From Pseudisothecium myosuroides (taxonomy: Eukaryota; Streptophyta; Bryopsida; Hypnales; Lembophyllaceae): a stretch of 64,000 nt of DNA. The translations under genes were made by a program, and so were the position numbers. The stretch spans positions 34,776,987 to 34,840,986 of the forward strand of contig OX637290.1 of NCBI GenBank assembly GCA_951799445.1. The letters run 5' to 3'. This document shows, in pieces, positions 48,201 through 57,667 of this stretch (positions within the stretch are counted from its first letter, which is position 1; every line of letters starts with the position of its first letter). The notes beneath the pieces are model-generated. The model was given only the letters and a program-made list of their open reading frames with translations. It was not told the origin of the DNA and ran no database searches.

Positions 48201-49934
48201 CGGATTCTGGAACAACAAGAAGATCTATTGGTTGTCTTACCAACAGGTGGAGGCAAGACACTATTGTTTCTCTTGCCATCACTAGTTGAAAGTGGTCGCT
48301 ATACCACTGTTGTCATATGTCCTCTTGTGGCATTGAAGAAAGATATGCTACGTCGCTTACAAAATGCCAAGATATCAATACAAGTATACTCAGAATCATT
48401 GGCTACTAGTATAGTTGACATTCTGTTGGTCTCAGTGGAGCATTGTTTGTCACAAGCCTTTCAAAATCATCTTGGGTATTTATATAAAGAAAGGCGTCTT
48501 AGAAGGATTGTTGTGGATGAGTGCCATCTGGCACTTACATCCTGTTCATGGAGACCGGCCATACATGACTTGAAGTACGTTCGAAAAGTGCCTGTCCCAT
48601 TGCTTTTCCTATCAGCGACTATACCACCTAATATGGAAGATTCACTCAAGCAGTTTTTCAATTCCCATCTATCCATTGTTCGAAGTCCCACTAGTCGTCC
48701 CAACATTATTTACCAAGTCATCAAGAATCAAGGCCCTTTGGAAGATACTTTGGTGAGGCTTCTATTGGATTTAGGACCCACCACTCCTAAATCCATCATC
48801 TTCAGCAGAGGACGGGAACAAACAAAAATACTTGCAGAACTCCTTTGTTCCCAAGGCATGACTGCTGTCTATTACCATGGACAATTAGATGAAAAGTCTA
48901 GAAATGAGGCTCAAGATTTGTGGATGTGTGGTAATGTAGACATTATGGTTGCAACGGGGGCATTTGGTGCAGGCATTGATATTGGTACAGTTCGACTTAT
49001 TATTCATATGGATGAGCCTTATTCAATGATTGATCTTGCACAAGAAAGTGGTCGTGGAGGCCGTGATGGATTGCCTAGCAAACATATCATCTTATTGCCA
49101 ATACGATGGCAACCACGTGAAGAGACATGTACCAAGCTTGTGGAATTGATAAGTGGGTTGAAGTGCAGGCGTTGGGTACTTCAAGAATATATAGATGGTT
49201 GTGGGTTTGATTGCTTTTCTTTGGGATCTGAAAAATGTGACGTTTGCCAATCTATTGCCATGCGCATTCAATCCACCAATACGGCCACTGGACTAGCTCC
49301 TTCTACAGACAACTATTATTGTGAGGATATGGACTTGTTTGCTGACATGGATGATGATGCATTTGCAATGCTAGAGGAGGTACCTACCAAAAAAATTTGC
49401 CTTGGTAATGCATTATTGTCTACAACAGCAAATGAAGCCCAAGATCAATATGGAAATCTAATGCTCAATGTATTGAATTTAGTTCAATTCTTGAAGGGAG
49501 CTAAGGATAAGTGCATTCTCTGCACTATAAATCAACAACTTGGTGGCCACCATTCTATATCACAATGCCCATATGTTCGAAATCTTTGTTTCAAGTGTTT
49601 GGCCCAAGGGCATGGGTCTTCAAACTGTCCAAATCGGTTGCAATGGAAGGCCAATCAATGCTTTGGCTGTGGCTTGCCCAATACACTTGGACAACAAGTG
49701 ATGCACCCTGAACGTTTTGGCCCAGGTTGCAAATCTATTGGGCATGATAAGATGGTACCAGCATGTTGGTACTTTTGGAGAAATTCAGAGAAATTCAGAG
49801 AAATTTTGAAAAGGTCAGGTTGCTCTCCATACATCAATGATTATAAATTTGCTGAGTGGTTGACAAATCCAAATGTAGAGTATCGATCAAATGCCATTTA
49901 TTTGCTGATTTTGTACGTAAGTACTTTGAAATGA
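45231..49934 (+). CDS. Telomere-linked-type RecQ helicase with zinc fingers, intact and intronless
   Basis: A single 1,567-residue frame; the first in-frame ATG is 45231 (upstream codons back to 45147 have only TTG). N terminus: a C2H2 finger (C9, C12, H26, H30) and further Cys/His clusters, including CRPCKYVV...HAARHGH near 133-153, like the DUF3505-type fingers of fungal proteins. Middle: a block near 711-790 (AGQPGRGVEFL, then a long YLTYVREMEKV-like stretch) that matches from memory the region preceding the helicase in fungal subtelomeric helicases (tlh1, UTASa, MoTLH type). Helicase: Walker A PTGGGKT (1004-1010), DECH (1096-1099), SAT (about 1128), motif V ATGAFGAGIDIG, motif VI QESGRGGRDG, then the RecQ zinc site CRRWVL...CDVC. 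C terminus: a CCHC knuckle (CFKCLAQGHGSSNC) and CFGCGLP. The absence of introns and decay contrasts with neighbouring genes, so the copy is recent or constrained. Probable 3'-5' DNA helicase. Confidence 0.9.
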   Translation: MSSTMPYQCTKCDCPTFNTKDQLTNHARIHTPMCKVTFPLDGYGLQEEVTLRRADTQLFKCPRCMKFECKYPGKMQKHCKTCREADSMTPFEGPTSQVFVPIEPFISISDDQESYIESKLEFFVNKHLSIAICRPCKYVVEVGSIGRHAARHGHKVDLGLLSTDINKFQLNPGIGHLAQYRIDTFALKDPIEGLEVVDGFGCKFCIFYCRKLSTLKAHLRITHESNCSIQGSHKACFVQRLFRSPGNNSWFGVSQPVGNIAHGPLIDVIRREAEERRKEAQVASYDESRLLPLFIKRLNWDQFIQNLGQDISTMAALISAPKQGDARFFPNRLREVCRSLMSDFQYNNGTAEPLLRKKVKSTKAIDTSTDCFSRLEQSSEDYVATLVHLIHLLLKSLDSDNNDDDEDDLLSILVPLDEPLQQSLQSLWNGLHMEDEDGLFTNEHVDLSKSHCIQVLEDLFLIQRPSHLVLETSLLVYRFVVFTAIQHHHVITANEVTQRISRLMYWCRSLVLYKIVYTPNLAIDGTNQVEESFLLFIQEGYRTPFAAILDAKRLIFKVTKNEMILPNVVWAGDGQLVDGVYVDIQGISNMICESIKELYRELKRDLLFDMPEYHLNKDRILQSKTGSGIEDNLRENRAGYWFIWNENNQCSSYTLGLIHHIVTNATLRCHFIVCTEDAGSKIVWNQGALNSWMHKAGKWLQKLLSIVHLIAGQPGRGVEFLSCAIRNTPTQLRGVYFVDGLVMLLSLYGKGDNLRGTQRPIARFLCKDTSFLLINYLTYVREMEKVASKVLYKEDQTTLYGLLLAVKEGQAFSSRDLSEGISRIFLTHLKVAQPLKSWRHMAIALADRFLKYSNVSELTRNGPLDSQAGHSQQTASRIYGRSNFDHPSIGRDEFQLYRLASVEWHQLLHLVSDSLPLNQASPNEKEDGTMISPTTSDVHHHHHHEIKVVQSFGNIGMDFPSLACSELVLRGLLSLGYNKFKSPHQAQAIHRILEQQEDLLVVLPTGGGKTLLFLLPSLVESGRYTTVVICPLVALKKDMLRRLQNAKISIQVYSESLATSIVDILLVSVEHCLSQAFQNHLGYLYKERRLRRIVVDECHLALTSCSWRPAIHDLKYVRKVPVPLLFLSATIPPNMEDSLKQFFNSHLSIVRSPTSRPNIIYQVIKNQGPLEDTLVRLLLDLGPTTPKSIIFSRGREQTKILAELLCSQGMTAVYYHGQLDEKSRNEAQDLWMCGNVDIMVATGAFGAGIDIGTVRLIIHMDEPYSMIDLAQESGRGGRDGLPSKHIILLPIRWQPREETCTKLVELISGLKCRRWVLQEYIDGCGFDCFSLGSEKCDVCQSIAMRIQSTNTATGLAPSTDNYYCEDMDLFADMDDDAFAMLEEVPTKKICLGNALLSTTANEAQDQYGNLMLNVLNLVQFLKGAKDKCILCTINQQLGGHHSISQCPYVRNLCFKCLAQGHGSSNCPNRLQWKANQCFGCGLPNTLGQQVMHPERFGPGCKSIGHDKMVPACWYFWRNSEKFREILKRSGCSPYINDYKFAEWLTNPNVEYRSNAIYLLILYVSTLK
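48045..48062 (+). other. Natural six-histidine run in the helicase linker
   Basis: Six His codons (CAC CAT CAC CAT CAT CAC) lie in the low-complexity linker between the middle block and the RecQ core. Probably a spacer expansion without catalytic role. Confidence 0.8.
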
Positions 49935-52050
49935 CAAGGACTTAGAGAAGGAGCACTCACAAGCAACATGGCATTTAGGAATAGCTTGTATAGACCACAA
50001 CTAGTTTAAATTCAATAACATTTGAATTCACTCCCTTATTAGGCTTGGCTACTAGATTTGGTGATTACAGTATGTGGAATTTGAAGGGATTTATTCATTT
50101 TTTAGGTCTCTTTTTGGTTGGCAATCTCTTTTTGCTTGTTATCTCTTCATTTCCAACCTCTGGACTTAGTTGATGTTTTGTAAAGTCTTTTTAATGCAAT
50201 GGTTTTCCATTTGATCAAAAGAACAAAAAGAAAACTTGTATTGTTGGTATGTCTTTTTGTTGTTCTTTTTCCTTTAGTCACGAAAATAGTCACTAATTAG
50301 GGTTTGATGATTATAAAGGAATTGCTTTGTAATAGCTAAATTTAACTTTAAACTATGAACTACAAGATGATGTACAAGACAACAAATGAAATTATTATTT
50401 CAAAGGGTACATATTTTATATATACTTTACTATTTCTAGGCCAAATTAAAGTCTTTAAATAATAATTGTTACATTATGGCTAAAGTTTGATACTAGTATA
50501 ATAGACTATCTATGACATCAATGTTGTACAACTAAGATAGATAGTCTTTCTACATGATTAAAAATAATGCTACAGATAGGATAGAAATATACATGCAAAA
50601 TATTCAAAAATGGTCCTACACTTGCGTAATTGCAAGAAACACTTGTCCTATTTTGTATCACACATTGCATGCAGAAGTATTATTGAAATTATGAAATGAA
50701 CTTGAAATTTGGAGTGCATCTTTTCCTAATATGAAAGATTTTACTTGAATTTTTTCAAATTTTTCAAAATGATAAAGTAGGGGGATTGAATTTTGACACA
50801 TGCGGCTTGTGTGTTTTCTACTATTATGGAGTACTTTTTTTTAAAGAGTTACATTGTGAAATTTGGTATACTTTTTAAGAAAAAAATGCACTTTTGCAAA
50901 AGAGGAATTTCCAAAATTATGTTCAAATGGTGTTCTGTACTGTTTCCCTAAAATGTGCTTTATTGAAGTTGAATGTATATTGAATTAAAGATGTTTCTGT
51001 AGTTTTAGCTTTGATATTCTTTCTTTGCTCTTAGTTGGCAATGATGTCCACTTTTTAAATGAATTTTTCAAGTGAATGTTCTAATTTTAAAAAATAGAAA
51101 TATAGAAGTCTCATGTTCTAGCATAAATTGTAGCATCTAGCATAAAATAGTATTTCAGGGTACACAAAAAGACTGAACAGTATAGCTAAACATGGTCCAT
51201 ATTGCCTCCAATCTGTTCATGAACACTTTTTTTATGGCAAAAGAAGTATTGCCATTCATCCTTGCCGATTACTAAGGAACATCACAAGTTGTTAAAATAG
51301 CAGATTTGAAATCCAATCAACTATTTAGATTTCATATTCCATGCCCCAAATAGTACTATAGTGGAGGTGACTTCTACTACAAGAAGGACTGAAATGCTAA
51401 GAATAATAAATGCAACAAAAAATGCAAGTGTTGCTTGCAACTACAACATTAATAAGAATGGATGTCAAGGGAAAAATTTAGAATGCAAAAGTCATACTTA
51501 GCAGTGCTATTAATGCTCAAGTAGCATAGAGTGAGGATATTGGAATGATGGAACAAGACATAAAATTATACAAAAAAACTTCAATACTGTATTGGGGAGC
51601 TCATTGGAGATTTTTGCTATTATAAATACAATCACATTCCTTCAAGGCTAAAACATATTTCAACATTGCAAATAATGAGATTGAAACATCCATTAAAGTC
51701 TTCACACACTTGCCTAAAACCAAATCTTGATTTGAAAACAGTTGGACATTAAGTCCTACATATTAATTTCATGCCAAAAAAACTACAAAATGGCTTTAGG
51801 TAAAGATACCAATATGCTAAATTTCAAAACAATGTATTAAATGAAATATAATATAAAATCCACCCAATAATGTCTGAAATCATTGAAACTATCACATAGA
51901 TAGATATAAAACTAGGCAGAGCGTAGTCTATACAAAATGGTTCTCTAGGCCAAAAGTAACCGAGAATCAAGCCTGTGCCAAAGAAATTCTATAGCCTTGA
52001 ATACATTAAAAGTGAATACACATGTCACACATAGTTAAAATATATATATC
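49935..52050. other. Convergent intergenic stretch, no gene seen
   Basis: AT-rich DNA between the helicase and the minus-strand 212-residue gene. No domain-bearing frame and no copy of the TTAA-ended family noticed. Confidence 0.5.
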
Positions 52051-52689
52051 CTAAATTGGAGGAGACACATTGGGCTCGTCAGATGCATCAACTTCAGGGA
52101 AACTAGAAGCAGTGTCTTGAACATCATCAGTTGTATAGTATGTGGTCTCAGTTGGAGCCATCCATTCTTGAGAGTAACAAAATACTTCCGTCTCTTCATC
52201 CATGAAGTGTCGATCTGGACTTGGCGACCAATATGGTGGTTGACGATCATCAGGAAATACACACTCTATGAGGGCTCGGTTAACAATTGCAGGAATGTGA
52301 CCTGTTCGAAGTATTAGTCCTGAGACATGATCTATTTCGCCATTAGATTCAGAACAAGGGTCAGGTAAGTCAAAAAGCTTAGCGCAATAATGTCGAAAGA
52401 GCGCACGGCGGTCAAATGGAGTCGGAGGATTGGAAACCCAAAGACAAGTGACTGGCCCATGTTTCTGGTGATATGTAAGAAGGCCCTCTTCACTCAACAA
52501 CTCCCAGAATTCATGGTCTAAAACATCTGATTCAGTAGGGCCATATGATTCTGCCCAACACTGAAGTACATCAAAATGAGAATGAGTAGATGGAGCCTTC
52601 TCAAAGCTTGAGTCAAGAGGATGAGCAAAGGGTTTGGGTTCTGAATGGACAGAGAAAATCCCTTGAAAAAACAAAGGAGAAGAAGACAT
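52051..52689 (-). CDS. Unknown 212-residue acidic protein
   Basis: An ATG at 52689 (MSSSPLFFQG) opens a 212-codon frame that ends in TAA at 52051. A longer frame from 52743 would need a TTG start. The product is acidic and aromatic with several Trp, Pro and Cys (CWAESYGPTESDVLD, VTCLWVSNPPTPFDRRALFR, HIPAIVNRALIECVFPDD) and a Thr/Ser/Asp-rich tail. It has no signal peptide or membrane span. A run TATATATATAT (52760-52770) sits 71 bases upstream on the minus strand, a good TATA position. I do not recognise the family. It converges with the helicase gene and is the only other intact long frame in this AT-rich half, so it may belong to the same mobile unit or be a host gene. Confidence 0.55.
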   Translation of the reverse strand: MSSSPLFFQGIFSVHSEPKPFAHPLDSSFEKAPSTHSHFDVLQCWAESYGPTESDVLDHEFWELLSEEGLLTYHQKHGPVTCLWVSNPPTPFDRRALFRHYCAKLFDLPDPCSESNGEIDHVSGLILRTGHIPAIVNRALIECVFPDDRQPPYWSPSPDRHFMDEETEVFCYSQEWMAPTETTYYTTDDVQDTASSFPEVDASDEPNVSPPI

Positions 52690-52759
52690 GATGAAAGGTG
52701 GATAGAGACAAAGGAGGTGGTAGGAGAATATAATTGATTGCAATGAAATGAATTTGATG

Positions 52760-52770
52760 TATATATATAT
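52760..52770 (-). promoter_or_regulatory. Probable TATA box of the 212-residue gene
   Basis: TATATATATAT, reading the same on both strands in this AT run, centred about 75 bases before the ATG at 52689. The position agrees with a plant TATA box and a 40-base leader. Confidence 0.45.
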
Positions 52771-54956
52771 TGAAGAAGAGCTTAGGGCATTGGATTCTTT
52801 GGTAGTGAAGTGTGAGAACTAAGAGAAGGATTCAAATGTGGAAGAGGGAAGAACTTCTAGTACAGAAAAACAAATCTTCTTAGAGGTCACTAAAGACCTT
52901 CTAGATAATAGAGAGTCTAGTGATTTTTATAGGTCTGTACTATCTACCATCTACCAGGCTACCTATAGCTAACTATTTTATTTTTCTTTCTTTATAATGA
53001 AATTCAGTTTTGTTTGTTTAGTTGCAAAATGCCAACAAGGTGTCCAATCCAAAAAATTATTTGATTTGAATTACTCTTTACAATAGAAAAGACAATTTTG
53101 AATGTTTTTTGGGCAAAGAAGGCCTTGGTCTTTGAAGCATTAAATCATAGCAAAATCATGATTCTACATTTATATTTTGATTAAGCTCATGAAAAAAAAG
53201 TTGTGGATTTGATGCTATTGATAAATTCAAATTATTCTAATTTGTGGTTTTAGCCTTGGTCTATGAACCACAACAATAAATTCAATTCAAGTTATTCTTG
53301 TGATTCAAGCTAGATTTTTCATAATTTCTCATTACACATATTCTAATTATTTTGTTTAATTTGAATTGAATTTTTTGGACCTATCATATGTATGCCAATT
53401 AATTATTTTGATTTTCTATTTTCTTTTATCAAATGTACAACAATCATTGAATATTTTTAAAGTTACATGCATTCTTCTTTTTTAATCAATTTAACATCCA
53501 TTCATAAAGATATAATGTTTTAGTAATCAGCACCTTGTTTTTATAAGTTGTATCTCAATTTGACATGTGACTCTTTAGATTTGGATGGTTTGGGATTTTA
53601 TAACCCTATAATAGAAATGGAATTCAATGTACTCAAGAAATTCATGCTAAATTGTTGAAGTACATTACATGTATTCACAACTATGTGTACATTCTTTTTT
53701 TAGCCATTCCCTTATATGCTAAACATTTAGTTTGTTCTCCATTTTTGGAAATTCAAAGCAATCATCAAACTTTTCAAAGTAGCATAGATGTGTACCATGT
53801 AATCAATTTAACATCAATGCATGGAGATATGATGTTTTCAAAAATTACAACTTGATAAGCCACTTTTACCTTAACTTAATGTGTGTATATTCAAATATAT
53901 ATGACCTTGACATATAGTAACTACATCTTGAGATAGAATTCAAGATCATTATGATTCAAGGTAGACTAGATTTGGATTACATACATTCTGAATATTTATT
54001 TGGATTACTTTTTGGCTAGGTTCTTGCATGACATATAATTAATTTTGAGTCCACAAAGCTCTATGTAAGATGAGATACAGTCCTTAATTTGCACTTGGAT
54101 CTCCAAGTGTAGGTGTAGGTGACAATATACCATTTACAGATTGATTTCATCTACATGAGAAATATTAGAACTTCTCTTAAATGAATATATAAAGAGTGAA
54201 AGTGGACAATAAAGGTGTAGACTTCAAAATGACAATGGAAATGTTGATCACCCTAAAACCTTATAAATTATTTTTTCCTAGACCAACTTCATAAATTATA
54301 GGGTTTTAAGGTGGAATCTGTTTTATACTAATCAAAGGTGTCTACAATAGCTTCAACAACTCTGTCATGATGATAAGGGTGAATTTGATAACCATAGGTA
54401 TTAGGTTTGATAATCTTTACAAGATCTCTATGGCACGCTCAGAAGGTGGGAACTAAGAAGCCTAGTGGCCACATACTCAACCTCGGCTAAGCTAAACTTG
54501 AATCCCAATAGATTTCTATGATTGTCTGCAATACAATCATAATAGAACTCCACATTTTGTACTATGTTAGTTTGCAATAGGATCCATCTGAAGTGATTTG
54601 CAATCTTGTACTTCTTCATATGCTTGTGCATATTCATCTCAATCTCTTTGATTTCCTCCCAAATGATTCATTTGATTTTTCATCATTGATTTTGCCATAA
54701 ACAATAACCAATTATACCAACTCCTTCATCTTCCTACTGTCTTCCATGCATTTTTATTAGGACAATAAGATTCTTCACCTTGTCAAATTGGGCCATTGTG
54801 AACAAGATAGGCTTTTCCTTATCAATAAAGCAACTATAGTAAGGTAGACCCCCCCACACACATAGTCAACCAAATAAGCAATTGGAGACATGATCTAGGA
54901 TAGTGCAAGGCAAATCAAATATATGTAGGGGTTCAATGGAAAATGTCTGTCTGTTT

Positions 54957-55003
<47 letters not shown>

Positions 55004-55727
55004 TAAATGAGGAAGATTGTCAAAAATTTGGTATTTTATTACATAATCTGAAATTTCAATGAATTTTGGAAGCCCAAAGTTGGCTCAGACCCATGTCCAA
55101 TGTATAGACTATTCCAAAACTGCTCATTTCAGAGACTACTTCTTGCTGACTTTGGCACTACAAACCAAGCACATGTGTCAAAAGAAGAATGGTAGAATTG
55201 ATGGTAGTGGTAACCAAAAGCTAATGGTTATAAATGAATTCTAGCCTCTCTTGAATTTGAAGCGCCCTATTGATTGCCAATGGGGGGAGGGGTAATGGGA
55301 TATTCTACCTTACATATTGCTATGTTCAAAGTGATGAAATGAAAGTTTAGATTAGGGACTTGGTTGCAAAACTCTCATGCTTAGAGGCACTTCACACTAC
55401 AGCCAAAGGTCGAGAGTTTGTTGGTTTCCACGAATGAGATTTCAGAAAACCAAAAGTTTGGCATGTCGTGTCTTCACACTAAGACCTTCAGCCCAAAGTC
55501 TGTCACCCTCCAAACTACCTACATGGCAAAAAAATGCCTACATGGCAATGGACTCTCGATCATAGTTTGGATCTCCATTTATGGCCAACCCAAACTATGG
55601 TCAAAAGTCCCTCAATTTTTTTTCAGAAAATGATAGAAATTGACAAGATCTTAGGCATAAATTGGACTAGAAGGATTGTTTTGTTTCATAAAAATCCCTC
55701 TTACAATCATCACTCATCCTAAAATCC
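52771..55727. other. AT-rich stretch without recognisable gene
   Basis: It contains a pure (AT)n run at about 54959-55000 and several short frames without domain content. Nothing else is recognised. Confidence 0.45.
54959..55000. repeat. (AT)n microsatellite
   Basis: About 20 uninterrupted AT dinucleotides. Confidence 0.95.
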
Positions 55728-56200
55728 TTAACCCCGAAAGATTTTTTCACTATGTCTTCACCAAAAACATTTCGAAATTGCCATTTCTATATTACAAGTA
55801 TCAAATTTTGGCAAAAAAAATAAAAATTTGGAGAAACGTAATTGTAGCATTTGTAGTAATTTGGCTTGAAAAGATGTGGAAGAGGGTAAAAAAATTCAGA
55901 TATTTCCACCATGTAGATTGCAAGATATTAGGGTTTGAGTTGACAAATATCTTTCTTAGAACTAGTAGTACGGTCCTTTTGAAAAACCAAACAGCTGCAC
56001 TTCACAAGCTCATACTTGTATTAAAAAATTGTCCAAAATGGTCGTTACTCCTTGGATTCATTTTCAAGTCAATTTAGATACATACTTACAAATTTTCAGA
56101 TCATTTGGAATTGTACAACATATAAGGAAAAAATTGTAAGTATAAAGAAGTAGAGAATGATTGAAAACACTAAACTGTGGATAATTTCTTTATGAAATTT
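55728..56200 (+). repeat. Repeat-family copy, right-end type, beginning TTAA-CCCCGAAAG
   Basis: It runs in the same direction as 56738-57150 and opposite to 36950-37345 and 42606-42917. Shared phrases in order: 'gaaattgccatttct', 'tgcaagatatta', 'ctgcacttcacaag', 'ggattcattttcaag' and 'cagatcatttggaattgtacaacatata'. The element is cut off soon after. Confidence 0.75.
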
Positions 56201-56737
56201 CTCACAGTAGGAAATTTCATTAATATATTAGCGTTGACAATTAAAGACAATGTAAATTTTTATTAGAAAGATTATTATAGGTGCAGACAAAAAATTCAAT
56301 GTAGATGATAAAATGCAAACAATCAAATAATTCCAAGCTTTTGGGGGACAATTTGTAAAGATCTACTGTGAAATACTGCCAAGTTCAGTTTAGGATTTAG
56401 GGTGGATTAACTTTTACTCTTGAGCACCAATTGAAAAAAACATTATAATCACAAATCCAAGGTATTAGATAGGATAGTGGATGAAGTCTACTCACATTGC
56501 TTTGTAGGGTTTAGGCCTATAGCAAAGCGCCTTTAGGACAAGTCTTTGATGATCACCTCCTTGGCATCCTTCAACCTACTCCAATCTAGTAGTGAGTATT
56601 GTATTGAATTAGTTTTCTACATAGAAGCAAAAGTCTCTAATGAGCCAAAATCTATAGAGAAAATAAGCTAAAGCGGCAATCTTGTCTTTTTCTGAAATTC
56701 CATTGCCAATGATCAACGGTAAGATAGTCTATTCACC

Positions 56738-57667
56738 TTAATCCCTAAAGGTTTGTGCCTAGCTTTTCAACAAATACACTTCCAAAACTCTCATTTCTAG
56801 TACAAACATCAAATTTTAGAAAACAATCATTTTAAGAAAAATGTAACTATAGGATCTTGTAGTATACTAGTTTGAAAAGAAGTGGAATCCTTTTAAGAAA
56901 TTTCTACCACACAAGTTGCAAGATATTAGCGTTTTAATTGACCAAATCCCTTTTTCTATCTCTGCAAAAACCCAGGCAACTGCACTTCACAAGGTCACAT
57001 TTTTATGAGAAATTGTTCAAATTGGTTGGGACTCTTTGGATTCATTTTTCAAGGCAAGTTGGCTACATGCTCAAAAAAATTCAGATCATTTGGAATTGTA
57101 CAACATATAGGAAAAAAATAGTAAGTGAAAGAAAGTAGAGAATTGTTCAAAATACTAAATTATCAAGAATTGAAATACGGAACTGAAAAATGTCAATCCC
57201 AATGGTTGTAATGTTGTAATAAACAATCTACATCCTAATATCATATTTTTACAAAAAATATTGAAAATTGAGTAATTCAAAGGATTCCAAGGTTTATTTT
57301 AGAGTAGAGAATCCATAACTGCCCACAAACTAGAGCACTTCATAAGTTTCATCTTAAAACTCAAAATGGAATGATTAAAATATTTTTACATATATATAAC
57401 TCTAGAAAATTAATTTTAAATATTTATTTTTGTTAAAGTGATTTTTTAGAATTTTTAGAATTGCCCAATGAACATTGAAAATGATGTATGATAAAATAAC
57501 TTTAGAACTATACAGTTAAAAGTTATGAAAGTGGTGGGGTCTTAAAGCTACTCTTCAAGCACATATTGTATGAAAATTTCAAAGGAAAAAAATAAAACTC
57601 CGTTCATAATGAGCTGCCCAAAATCACTATGTTGCCAAAAACCATAGTTTGGTCCTTTAGTGGTTAG
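56738..57667. mobile_element. Near-complete 0.93-kb TTAA-bounded non-autonomous element
   Basis: Left end TTAA-TCCCTAAAGGTT; right end, reverse complemented, CTAA-CCACTAAAGGACC. The ends are inverted copies of the family terminus CCCCTAAAGGA and lie inside TTAA (right side mutated to TTAG). The inside has no coding frame. TTAA target duplications with C-rich termini are the signature of piggyBac elements, so this is probably a piggyBac-type MITE. Its two ends account for the left- and right-end fragments elsewhere in 35.5-57.7 kb. Confidence 0.55.
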
